In this document: piece by piece, positions 21,900-32,599 of the stretch
Numbering within the stretch: the first letter of the stretch is position 1
Layout: each line of letters opens with the position of its first letter
NCBI RefSeq assembly: GCF_000149955.1
Contig: NC_030998.1
Location: 1,406,020 to 1,470,019, forward strand
Length of the DNA stretch: 64,000 bases
Direction: 5' to 3'
Source of the DNA: Fusarium oxysporum f. sp. lycopersici 4287
Lineage: Eukaryota; Ascomycota; Sordariomycetes; Hypocreales; Nectriaceae
Notes under the pieces: model-generated
Databases searched by the model: none
Seen by the model: only the letters and a program-made list of their open reading frames with translations
Told to the model about the DNA's origin: nothing
Position numbers and translations under genes: made by a program

Positions 21900-22888
21900 T
21901 TTTAATGAAGTTTTGGTGACTTCTGGATATAATGTAGGTTTGTTTGACTGGCCAAGTTTGATTTCATGGAAGAATGAAGGAGAGAGTGATATTTATATCT
22001 GGATCAGTAGAACAGATTTTACAAACAGCATCATATTAGTGAAGTATATCTTTCGACTTTGTATACTCAAGAGCTTTATACTCAATCACATTTTGGCTTA
22101 TGATTTTCTGTTTGGCCTATTTTGAGATGTATGTTACGTCGAGCATGTCAGACACTCTAACTCCTGGCCTAGATGAAACCCATAAGGAAAGAGACTTTTA
22201 AATCACTAAAGCTTATAAAATATGGCGCGCATATGATCCGCCCGTTCCTTCATGCATTACCAAGATCCTCTGAAAGTATATTTTACTACGCAAAGCATAA
22301 ACCTCACTTTTTAGTAGGTGAAGAGAAATCCTTTAACCTTTGGGCGATTAAGCCTGGATCTTCGCGTTGCTTTTGTCTTCCGAGCTTCTTTTACAACTTG
22401 AAGCCACTATTGGTCCAGCTGGAGCAGTAGCCCGATGATCTACGAGCACCTGGCATCTGCGGCCTAATGTTTGCATCATCCAAGAAATCTTATAAACGGG
22501 AGCTGGTCAGTGAAGGAGAGCTTGAGACTTTCTTTGTACTTCAGTACCTACAGCCGTGAGTTCTCATATTCACATAGACTACTAGACAGGAAAAGGCTCT
22601 ACGACTAATACCACCCGTCATGTGAAAGGGGTAACATCTCTATCTCTATGAGCAACAAGATGAAGCCCATGTTTATTTCGTTGCTTGGCATTCACAGGGA
22701 TTCAGGAAATCGAGTTGAACCTTTGCATAAGCTATCGTGAGATTTCTTGAAGTTTTGTCCAAAATAAGGGTAGTCAAATATAGCTAAAGGATAAGAGCTT
22801 CATGATGCAAAGAAGTTTAGTATAACTTCTCTAGACTCAAAGTGCTAACAATTTTACCATTATGATTTATACCAACCCACTAAAACCC
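21900..22888. other. A/T-rich intergenic stretch
   Basis: About 1 kb of A/T-rich DNA between BTB genes 1 and 2. Only short frames without coding character are present. Confidence 0.5.
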
Positions 22889-23713
22889 CTAGAGTCCAGC
22901 AACTCCGTTCTGATAAGGATTATATTGTCGATACGTAAGGTACGGGCTAGAATACCGTATTTCCTGGGAGATCTTCAATGAGCGAGTTCGTTGGTTGCAA
23001 TCGCCACATCTTGACTCCAGAGGGGTACTCATGATAGACATCATCGCCTCCTTCAGGAAGTCCTGACTAGCGTCAGATATCTGGTCGATCAATCCCTTGG
23101 TGGCCTTCCTACATGTGCAAGTCAGCACTGTCTCCCTTGTGTGGGCGACGGCTGCATCGATAGCATCCCTGGAAACCGATATGGGCAGTTCGTGCAGGGC
23201 CGGAAGCGAATTGAGAAAATCTTCCAGTTCAACATGCTTATGTTTCAGTCGGCGGATATACAAATCGATGGCCTGCCTTATCAGGCCTTGGATGTCATAC
23301 TTGTCTGCCAAGGCCAGCATCGACGCATGCATCGAAAGGGAAAGCTTGGATGCAACTCTAATCGGATTATCGTAGTCCCCGACGTAGAAGTAGTCGACCA
23401 TCATCTCGACCAATTCCAGGGGGTACTCGCTCAAGTCATAAACTCCAGATCTGGCTTCATACAGAGGGGTCAGTATACTGTCACTGTAGTTTAATTTGTA
23501 CTTACTTACCTTGAAATCACTGGTGCAGCGGCATTGAAAACCTTGGATTGTGCACAGATTATGATTTTGTGCACGGGGATCTTTTTACCTTTGCAGAGAA
23601 AGGCGAAGTCAGTGAACTGACCAGCTTTTTGGGCCCTGGGAGATGTTAGTTGAGCTAAAACAGAATGCGAGAGCAACTTACTTCTGCATGAGCTTCCGTT
23701 CCTCAATATTCAT
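22889..23713 (-). CDS. BTB/POZ domain protein 2, drifted at the second splice junction
   Basis: Three exons, 23682-23713, 23510-23635 and 22889-23450, give an open 239-residue chain. It contains GQFTDFAFLCKGKKIPVHKIIICAQSKVF and then SGVYDLSEYPLELVEMMVDYFYVGDY. The stretch before intron 2 reads AAAPVISR, where the paralogs have ACTGLFK or ACTGEFK; the neighbouring frame reads ACTSDFK. A base was therefore probably lost there, and an acceptor in GAAGCCAG (59-nt intron, CTGAC branch) restores the frame by removing the usual E-A residues. The C-terminal tail has C-x-C and C-x-x-C pairs (TCTC, CGDC) that could bind metal. The gene may still be functional with a slightly shortened loop. Confidence 0.72.
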
Positions 23714-24329
23714 GATGATGATTGATAGTGGATTTTAGCACATGGGAGGGGTTGAGTTCCACGTCGCGGATGGAGGGGTAAAGAGATATATATAAGAGAG
23801 ATGAGCAAGATTCTCAGATGGAAAACTGTTCGAAGTCGTCTTTGGCTGAGAACTTATAATTACCACACCAAAGTTAGACCATGTAATGGAAAAGCTAATC
23901 AGGGGAAAAGCTTCCGGCCACGTATCAACTCGCTCTATTGCGTTTTGACTTTCCTAGGAGACCCATTAGAGGAAACTCTGACCACGAATGCCGAAAGAAT
24001 AGAGTGAAAGGCCATTTAGTTTCCATGTCACTCTAATTGATACGAAGGAGACATAAATAAGAACAGAGATGAATTTATAAGATTCGAGTTACTGACTCAT
24101 TGCTAATGGTGTAAGCTCGCATTCATGCGAGAAGTGCAAATGTCACCTCTTGTTGAGTACCAGGTGTACCATACTTGAGACATCCCATCCAGATATTCGA
24201 CGAGTTTCATCACTTTGCTCACTACTAATCGTGGAAAAGCCTCTAGGAAATGAGGCAGCGGCGTTTATTGGGGTGTTCAACTTTTTTGGAACAAGCATGG
24301 CTGTAGATGCTTGGCATTTAGCTCATCCT
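23714..24329. other. Intergenic
   Basis: TATATATA near 23790 fits a promoter for BTB 2. No coding region is supported. Confidence 0.5.
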
Positions 24330-25217
24330 CTACCATCTACGGTAACCCGTATCTTTCCCAATAGAGACATTCTCATCCTCACCAAACTCGTAGTCCAATA
24401 GCTTACTCCACGAACGGAGGCTCAGCCCTGCTCTGGCGCCCCCTTTTCCACATTTTTGGCATCGACATTGGAGGATTTCGATCGGAACGGTACCTCGTGA
24501 GTCGCAAGAGAAGTTATCACAAATCCCCATCCGCGAGAATCTGAGAGAGAGACTCAGATGGTCTCTCGCAAACTCTGGACATTCGTACAAGAACTCATCA
24601 AGGATCGTTGCCAGCTCAGTTGCAGCCAGCACGGTCCCCATATTGTCTCTAGCAAAGACTAGTGCCCCAACTCGAAGGGTCTTGGATGTCTCCCTAGGGA
24701 GGTTGTAAACTTACGAGATCGAACTGGCGAAATCGTGATAGTTGCAGCTTTCGTCCAAGCATTCCAGGTACTTCTTACTCGCAAGCTCTTGTAGGCCGCC
24801 AATGCCGTACTTGTCTGCTAAGGTGAACATGGTTGCATGAGTCAACAGGTCAGCGTCATCTGGAACCGCATAGGTTCCAGTGTAGAGGTATTCTACCATC
24901 CCATTCACTACATCAAGGGGATAATCGTTCATGTCATATATCCCGGAAGAAGCTTCCTGGACCTTGTCAGCGGGCATGAAGGTGTACTTGGCGGCGAGCG
25001 GTACCTTGAACTCCCCAGTGCATGCTCTCTGAAAGACCGTGGACTGGCCGCAGATGATGATCTTGTGAACGTTGATTGTTTGCCCTTCGCAGACGAAGGC
25101 GAGTCGGTGAACTCGCCACTTTCGCGCGCTCTGTCCGAGGTCAGCAGGTCCTAGAGGGCAGGGGACATGAGAAATATCGTACTTCTGCATACGGAGTCTG
25201 TCTTGAAGAGGAATCAT
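24330..25217 (-). pseudogene. BTB/POZ gene 3, broken by a frameshift and a nonsense codon
   Basis: The BTB core is clear (LAFVCEGQTINVHKIIICGQSTVF, CTGEFK, GIYDMNDYPLDVVNGMVEYLYTGTY). Two defects are seen. First, the conserved FTDFAF has lost one base (GACTCGCC for GACTTCGCC, about 25099-25103). The frame is open only if the upstream 52-nt GTACGA...CAG intron is retained. Second, codon TAA at 24711-24713 interrupts the tail where BTB 1 has the glutamine of PQVYN; the frame then continues without change to 24330. A 48-nt intron after GEFK (GTACCG...CAG) is a multiple of three and may be retained harmlessly. The second part has a cysteine group (CRCQKCGKGG). Together these mark decay. Confidence 0.72.
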
Positions 25218-25553
25218 ATTCAAGTAGAAGGAAGATACTGCTGTGAGTGATTGTTACGAGATGCAAAGGGACCTGCCAACTTGGCGCGCACAGAAGTGGT
25301 TTATATGCTACTTCCGCCCTTCCCATGCAAATAAAAAGAGGTGGCCGGGTAATATGCAAGCCTCAGTCCCCTGGAAGTCCCTCCTCCAATAGTTTAAATT
25401 CCCAGGCCTTCTGTTCAACTATCTACGCCACCAATGTTGGTAGGCCTCCGAGCCATGAACAAGGCGCCTCAACCGAGCTAGACCCTCAGGCTGGCTTGAA
25501 GATGGTCGGCCTCCCATTTTCAACAATGGATTACATGCGCCAGCAACAAATAA
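25218..25553. other. Intergenic
   Basis: The stretch holds the promoter of BTB 3 and the 3' flank of BTB 4. Nothing else is recognised. Confidence 0.45.
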
Positions 25554-26439
25554 TCATGCATCTTCCTCCGTTTCCACGACCTGGCTCAACAGTTCCCGCA
25601 TCGGACCACCGTGATGCCACATAAAGTTCTGAAACACCTCCTCACCCCTGAAGAGCTCTGCTTGACAGATGATGTAATCCGCCACAATCTGTCGCAACCT
25701 CATGGGGACGAATTTTCCGGAAGTCAAGACGAGCAGCTCCATGACAGCATTCCACGAATCTCCCCAAGGTATCGTCGCCTCGAGGGCGAGGAATAGCTTG
25801 CCCAACGATATCTCCATCAACTTATCCATGCAGTAGCGATCTGCGAAGGCGCAAACTCGCGCATGATGCAGCAACGTATCTGCACTGATGTCTCCCACGT
25901 CGGCTGGTCGAGGCACGGGCGCGTGTTTCTCGACAAAGTCTTGCCAAAGGCCATGAACCTGGTGTGCATTGGCATTGGTAGGCCCCGAGATTCGTGGGTA
26001 CAGTCGAACGTAGTGCGCCCAAGACTTGCCCCAGCGGCCCAGTTCTTCATCGCCTGGATCTGTCTCCTCCTCTTCTTCATCTTCATGTATGGGTTTCGCG
26101 TAGTTGCCGCTGTACGCAAACTCCCAAAAGCTCAGGAAGGTGGCTTCGTCGAGGTCGGGCCATTTGACGCGTTGTTCCGAGGCTTCCTTGAAAGGTCCAT
26201 TGACGAGGACGTTCAAGACGGGTGACTGCTTCGCGACGAGGGCGGAATGAATAGTGAACTCGGTTTCTTCGGGGCCGACGATGAATTTGAAAACATTGGA
26301 TATCGCGACACTACGTGTTTGTCAGCTTGGGGTTCGGGCGAAGATTACGTGAAGCTTACCTCCTTGTTGACTCCTGTTTCTCGAAGTCGTTTGGGGCCCT
26401 GCATTTCACATTCTGGTCCATCTTGTGTTCTGTGGACAT
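25554..26439 (-). CDS. BTB/POZ domain protein 4
   Basis: Exons 26360-26439 and 25554-26310 are joined by a GTAAGC...TAG intron inside a serine codon and encode 278 residues. The core is FKFIVGPEETEFTIHSALVAKQSPVL, LVNGPFKEASEQRV, then FLSFWEFAYSGNYAKP. An acidic insert (HEDEEEEETD) follows and then a helical tail with ARVCAFADRYCMDKLMEISL. The F-x-x-H-S-x-L-V-A-x-Q-S-P-V-x pattern differs from genes 1-3, so this is a more distant paralog of the group in which the acidic insert is common. The role is unknown; dimerisation and ligase adaptor function are family-level expectations. Confidence 0.85.
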
Positions 26440-27426
26440 CCTCTTGGTCGCGGCTGTGGCAGAAAGCAAACGAAGGAGTTGAGATGGAGTGAGCGGTAGG
26501 TGATCAAGATGAATGCGAGTAGAGCACAAGCTGCAACTGGTGAAGTCTACGATGGCAATATATGATGATGTAATAAGCTTTCACGGCGTGACTCAAGAAG
26601 CCTAAAATAAAAGTTTAGGAGATAAAGTTTCAAGAATCAAATTTTGCTGACAGTACCTCTTCTTACTGGCTTACCAGCACTTCCCATAAAGTATAGAGTT
26701 TTAATAGCAGTGAAGTAATCTCTCATCCGTATCGGTTTTCCTACTTCCAATAACATGGAAAGGGTCTTACTGTTGTTTTCCCAAGGAGAATATGTTGATA
26801 AGAGGGAAAGAATAAGAGGGGTGGAGTGTTCATACGTATGGCTAGATACACACTGCACCGCCACAAAGAAGGAACCCGCCCTGGCTGTTCTTATTGTTCA
26901 GGAGGATGGAAAGGCGTTCGGAATTCAAAATAGTGTTGAAAATACCTTTACAAAGTGTCAAGCATTGTTCGTGACACTGCGAACACGGTGGATAATACGA
27001 ATACCTTGGCTAAGTCGTCGACTTGGTAACTTGGGTCTGTCCACGATATCTTCATCATCAACACTCCATATATCACTCTGGATATATTCTTGACTGAGCC
27101 AGTCACCAAGCTCCGAGCGAGTCTTCAGCGGCAATCCGCAGACGCTCGGTCTTGGGATAATTCTCCCCTCACGTAGGAACCGCCTGGTCTTATTGCAGTG
27201 GCAGCTGGTCTCTTGTTCTGCCACTGTACTGCCAGTGCCAGCCTTCGCAAGTCCAAGTTGACACTGGCAGATTTCTTCTAATCTTAACAGCTCTTTCCTG
27301 CTCTCGTCTCTTCTCATCTCTTCTTCCCTCATCCACTCTCCTCCACTTCCATTCATCTTGTCCTTTATCTCTATACCCAGCTCTCGCAACACTTCTTCAC
27401 TATATCACTTTAACAGTAATATCAGC
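26440..27426. other. Intergenic, divergent promoters
   Basis: About 1 kb between BTB 4 and the next gene. The last 120 bases are C/T-rich, like a 5' leader. No supported gene. Confidence 0.5.
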
Positions 27427-28366
27427 ATGTCGCACACAGAGAAGAAGTCACTCCACGCCTTGAGCGTGGAAAATCCCGATTTCCAGGCCTACCCATTGTT
27501 TTGGACCCCTCACCATCTTGAGCTAGTGGGCTGCCGATTTCTCGAGGTAGAAGCGACCAGCGACCTGCAGGGACGTCATGTCCAGCAGGATGGTAGATTA
27601 ACATATTATGCTACCCGACTTGCGACATCCCCGGTCGAGAACCTGAAATCACATTACGTACGCTCATTGTTTCGCGGAACCGGGCTTTTGGAATTTGTCT
27701 GGTATGTCACATATACTTCGACAGCGTAACTTTGACTAACCTTTGATAGGGTCTCGACGGCCTTCCATTATGCTGGCCGTCTAGTTCACGTCCCAGTTTG
27801 CAATGCGTTTCGCATTGCAGGCCATATCCAGGTTCCTCATCCGGAACCGGTTATCGGTTACTACTCGTACAAGGCAGACGAGGACCGTCATGTGAAGTTC
27901 ACGCCCCGGGCTGGCCCCCTGGGTACCTGGAACCTCCCGATCCAACGCCTCTACGGGCGTAGACTCGCGAGAGTCACCCCACAAGACTGGACCCTGGACC
28001 CCTACATCATCTGCGTACTCCTAAGCCTTGCGCAGGTCCAGTCGCGTTCGGACAACACGCAGCAGCCCCGTCTGTACCTGGTATGTTGTCAACTCCTCCC
28101 CGGTTGATCGATACTCTTGCTAACACAATATCTTGCAGGTCCGCCTCCTTGTAACACACAGAGATGACCACCAAAATTCCTATGTCTACAAAGTAGACTT
28201 CCCCTCCCAGTTCTTGGAGTGCCTCAAGTCTCCTACACGCCCCATGACCGATGTTGTGTTCCCCTCCATCAAGGTGGGCAAGGTGGCTTTTGAGCCTTAT
28301 GAGACCTTTGGTGGCCGAGCCGTTGAAGCCCTCATCGGCCCCCAGTACCAGTCATCGACAGCCTAG
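27427..28366 (+). CDS. Unknown protein, three exons
   Basis: Exons 27427-27701, 27750-28080 and 28139-28366 join in phase with GTATGT donors and TAG or CAG acceptors and encode 277 residues. The first intron splits a tryptophan codon (FVW|VSTAF). I recognise no domain. The chain is globular in composition, with no signal peptide or membrane helix. Recognisable stretches are AGRLVHVPVCNAFRIAGH, VIGYYSYKADEDRHVKF and a C-terminal VRLLVTHRDDHQNSYVYKVDF that looks like paired strands. Intron phase and codon bias support a real gene. Its neighbours give no hint of function. Confidence 0.72.
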
Positions 28367-29380
28367 AGGTATCTCAATATTGGGCTCCCTGGGCATGTAT
28401 CCGGAGCAGATCGATCGGTCTGAGCTGCATTCTACCATGATGATAATGGTAAGTCCATCCTCAACTATTCGTGTGTACCTGCCTCAATCATCAACAGGAC
28501 GATTAGTGCTTCGATCGTCGGATGTGGGAAGTTCTTTAGGAGTGTTAAGGGTCACATTTGTATCATCACATTTTGGAGTTCTTGGAATGCTCAGCATGGA
28601 GAAGGAGTGTATGGGATCTGTGGCTAATACTTTGGACGACGCTCAGGCATGCGTAACAACCGCAGGGGCAGCATCTGAGCCAGAAGTAAATATGCATTCA
28701 CATACCAATAGACTTCGTCAATGTCAAGCAGAAAGGCAATCTGTGTATCGTTCTTAATTTCAGGTGGCATTTTAGCCATCAGCAAATGAAACTTCGACCG
28801 CTCGTAGAAGAGACATCCACCGAACATACATGTTCTTGAAACCGTCTGAGTTGATTCGACCATCAGCAATAGTGATTTAATTTTGGTCCGTTTTGGTGAC
28901 CGCGCATCTTGTCCAGCCATGGACACCCAGCCTCGACCCTTTTCGGGAGAGAATCTCAGTCGAGACCTGTGACAAGAATAAAATGATCAAAGTATTCTGC
29001 AGGACATACCAAATCGTGACACGGGCCTCTTATATGACCTACCCTTAACCTATAACCTCAGTTCAGGCCAGTTGAGTGGATATAAATCGTTGAAGGGACA
29101 ACAACCTCTAGGTTAATGGGAGAACCACCTTGTGCCATAATGGGCAAAATGAGAGGTTATGCACACAATCGGCTTGTTGTTCGGTGTGTCACCTCCGAAC
29201 AACAAGGTTTCTTCAACGATGCTCTTCTCCTGGTTTTCCTACTCCGTTGAGCCTTTGTTCCCTAGTTTACTAAGACTGCCGAACAAAAGCCCGATCAACT
29301 CAGTGGCCCCAGACCTTAAATAGTGATGCATTGACGAGTATCCATATCATTCAAATCGCCGTATTGACCTTTCAACCGTA
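28367..29380. other. Gene-free stretch
   Basis: About 1 kb. The first 90 bases are probably the 3' UTR of the preceding gene. Weak frames on both strands lack splice or start support. Confidence 0.45.
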
Positions 29381-30589
29381 ATGGTGCAACTTCAAGCTAT
29401 CGTCACTAAGCTTCAAATCCCTTTCGCGGGCAAAGATTATGAACAGGTCTACATTCTGGTAACCATCATCATGGAACAAGATTAGGAAGAAGCCAAGCAT
29501 CGAGCGATGCAAGGTCGTCTACACAGCCTCAGAATTCGGCTCATTGATCTTGCAAATAACTTGGCCAATCTTACAACAGAACAGCTGGGCATTCATTGCG
29601 GTGCCATCGTTGAAGACCTGCGCAGCTTCTCTTATGATTGCATGGTAGAAGGCAGGGACAGACTCGATGAGCCCAGTTTCAATGGCGAGTTGGGGAAATC
29701 GGGGAACTAATGGACTTTTCTGTTGACGAGGAGCTCAAAAATATTGAACGAGACGAGCATCATAAGCCTAGGATGACCAGAGAAAAGCGCAGGGCCATGT
29801 TGATGGATCTCCGAATCGATTCCTTTTACTGAATTGTGCTTCGTCCCGTACGATACTTATGACTTTTGCATGAACCTCGGAAAGAATCTCAAAGACCTCG
29901 TTGTTGATGAGCTTAGGCATCGTGCTCACAACCACGCTATGGCTCGCCTTCAGTCTGCCAAGGAAGAGCAAGGTGTCAGCGAGCGACCTCTTCCCCAAAG
30001 ACATCTACTTGAAGAGTCTATCACTAACAATGTGCTTGAGCAGGAATCTAGGGAGCTGGCAATCCGCTATAACGTTTACAGATGTCACTGGGCGGCGAAC
30101 CAAATCGATGAATATCAAAGGTATCTCCAGTTGCCAGTCACAGACGATGTGGCGTCGGCAGCCGTAAAGGAGTATGACGACTGTGTAGAATTGCAGTCAC
30201 CGTGTCCGCCAGGGATGAGCTTGATTGTCCTGGCTCGTGCAGGAGATTGGTGGTTCGCTCAACCAGTGAACCCTTCTGCCAAGAAACCTCGTTCTCGCGG
30301 GCCAATGCCTAACCTCGAGGTTATAACTATCACTCGCAACCAGCTACGAGATGATCATGAGTTTGTGGGAGATGCTTTCAAAAAGGAGATTGCTGAGGTT
30401 CAACCGTCTCTCAAGAAGTTGGACATCGACTTTGAAAAGACTATTGGTTCTCAGTTTGGGATTGTCGTTGCATGGAGGTTCGTTGGAGGGGATGTCTGGA
30501 TGGACCGTTATGGTCATATTGTTCCGAAGAATGTCATTGACGAGTCAGCCATTCACATCGGTCGATCATGGAGTTCCACCAGAGAGTAA
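29381..30589 (+). pseudogene. Unknown gene with two compensating frameshifts
   Basis: The ATG at 29381 opens MVQLQAIVTKLQIPF, with a short 39-nt intron (29447-29485) before EEAKHRAMQGRL. The frame is interrupted near 29691-29695, where a missing base in the run TTGGGGAAATC would allow ELGEIGELMDFSVDEELKN to follow. It shifts again near 29820-29830 to the main frame, which is open for about 250 codons to 30589 (FVPYDTYDFCMNLGKNLKDL ... GRSWSSTRE). Total coding length would be near 390 residues. No domain is recognised. A shorter intact gene starting at the ATG of MNLGKNL (29870) is an alternative. Confidence 0.5.
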
Positions 30590-31332
30590 GTGAGAAGGCA
30601 TCCTTTCAAATTACCCTCATTGCTTTAGAGATGAGTCCAGGCCAGTGCATGGGCTATGGCTTAGAATGAGCTAGTCACTTTCATGGGGATAGACTCAAGT
30701 GAGTAGATAGTGGAATGTGTTGTTGAATTGAACCTAGTCTGTTATTATAGAATTGAGGGGATTCTTTGTTGATTGCATTGTTGACTGGCGTTTATGGGAA
30801 TCTCGAGCCGATGCCAAGATGGGGTGACTACACTGAAGACTGAGGGCGTCTCAATGGCGACTCTACCTGAAGCCGCATATGTACTACTGCAGCGTCTACT
30901 AGACCCTTTACGTGTTCTTGAGCATTTTTAAAAATAAAACGGAGAAAAGGCTGCATATTGCCTCATCGTCGTTTGGCTTGGGGAGGTCATGAGTGTTGAT
31001 ACATGGGAGCGCAGACGAAGATTGCGATGTCCATATTACTGCTCGTCATGGGGCATTTTAGCCACTACCAAAATCAGGTCATGATCCTCACCAAAACATT
31101 CGCATGAAACCTCCCGCGGGCGAATTCCTATTCCTGCTTAAAAACCCTTTAACAAGTGGACCGCATCCGCTTCTCCCCGGTCCCTAGCGCCAGAACCCTT
31201 GAAACACAAACTGATGATACCGTAGCACGCACCATGCCATGCAAGCTGGGGCCAAGCAAAGAGGGGTGAACAGCTTCTTTCTCTCCGCCAAGGTTCCTCG
31301 TCTTCCACTCTGTTGTTGTCAAGAAACACAAG
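30590..31332. other. Intergenic
   Basis: Nothing is recognised beyond the flanks of the adjacent genes. Confidence 0.45.
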
Positions 31333-32496
31333 ATGAGCGCTGCAGCAGACGTTACACAGGGCGAGAGTGTCCCTTCGCAGGACATGCTGGCCCCGACGCA
31401 CTGGGAGGTACGATACATGAGCATTACACGGACAATGACTTGTTAATTAACTCAATTAGAACACTGAAGCTACCGATAACTCAGATTCCGACTCTGCGCT
31501 AGGCGACGACGCTGCTAGTTCTACCGCCAGTATCAACTCCAGCATTCTCGAGTACCGAACCATCAACGGGCGGACATACCACGCCGAGCGAGGCGATGCC
31601 CAGTACTGGGCGTCCAACGACAACCAGGCCTCTGAGGCTCTGGACATTATCCATCATACTTCCACGTTGATCATGGACGGCAAGCTCTTCCTCGCTCCCG
31701 TCAAAGAGCCCAGTAAAGTCCTCGACATCGGAACCGGCACTGGGATTTGGACCATGGACTTTGGCGATGAGTTCCCTGAGGCGGAGGTCATCGGTACAGA
31801 CATCTCGCCCATCCAGCCAACGTGAGTCTCCAGCTCCAACTACAGCAGCATGACCTAACAGCCTCTAGCTGGGTTCCCCCGAACGTCAAGTTCGAGATCG
31901 AAGACTTCACCCTCGACTGGACGTTCTCTCCCAACTCCGCCGACTTCGTCCACCTCCGTTTCCTCTACGGCAGCGTGCCCGACTGGTACGCCTTGTACGA
32001 GCGCGCGTACCAAGTAACCAAGCCCGGCGGCTGGATCGAATCCCATGAAGGTGACCCCATGGGCCGCAGCGACGACGACAGTCTCAAACCTGGTAGCGCC
32101 ATTGCAGAATGGGGCAAGTTCTTCCACGAAGGCGGCAAGAAGCTCGGTCGCGAGTTCACCCCTCTACCAGATAATCTGCAGGAGAAGGGTCTCAAGGCCG
32201 CTGGTTTCGTGGACATCCAGTCCAAGACGATCAAGGTTCCTGTTGGCGATTGGCCGCAAGATGAGCGACTCAAGGAGATTGGAAGGTTCACAACAATGAG
32301 CATTCTATCCGATGTAGAGGGACACATCTCGTTCATGGCTACGCTTCTTGAGGGATGGACTCAGGAACAGGTCCATCTGTACTGTGCCCAGCTGAGGAGG
32401 GAGTTGAAGTCCAAGAAGCCGGCGCACGCTTACTACTTGCAACGTATTGTTTGGGGACGCAAGCCAGTCGAGGGTGAGACTACAGCGACAGAGTAG
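31333..32496 (+). CDS. LaeA-like SAM-dependent methyltransferase
   Basis: Three exons, 31333-31407, 31460-31821 and 31869-32496, encode 354 residues. Class I methyltransferase motif I is [11 protein letters not shown] near 111-121. It is followed by [20 protein letters not shown], then [18 protein letters not shown] (motif II), [14 protein letters not shown], and the post-motif [14 protein letters not shown]. The sequence from DIGTGTG to ISPIQP is the signature of the fungal LaeA/UMTA-like family. Members include the velvet-complex regulator LaeA and many small-molecule methyltransferases. The N-terminus is acidic and serine-rich, without a long disordered extension. It is better called LaeA-like than LaeA. 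The gene converges on a dioxygenase gene with only about 100 bases between. Confidence 0.9.
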
Positions 32497-32599
32497 TTGG
32501 TCAATGATGTTCATTAGACGTAAGTAGCGTAACAATACTTTTCCCCGGTCCAGCCGTTCATGTATCCAATTTGTTTGTACCCGAAACCTTGTGCGCCAT

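Noticed and set aside
24330..25217. An intron spanning 24692-24712 to remove the TAA in BTB gene 3
   Set aside because: GTAAGT...CTAG would keep the phase, but at 21 nt it is too short for a spliceosomal intron; nonsense mutation is simpler.
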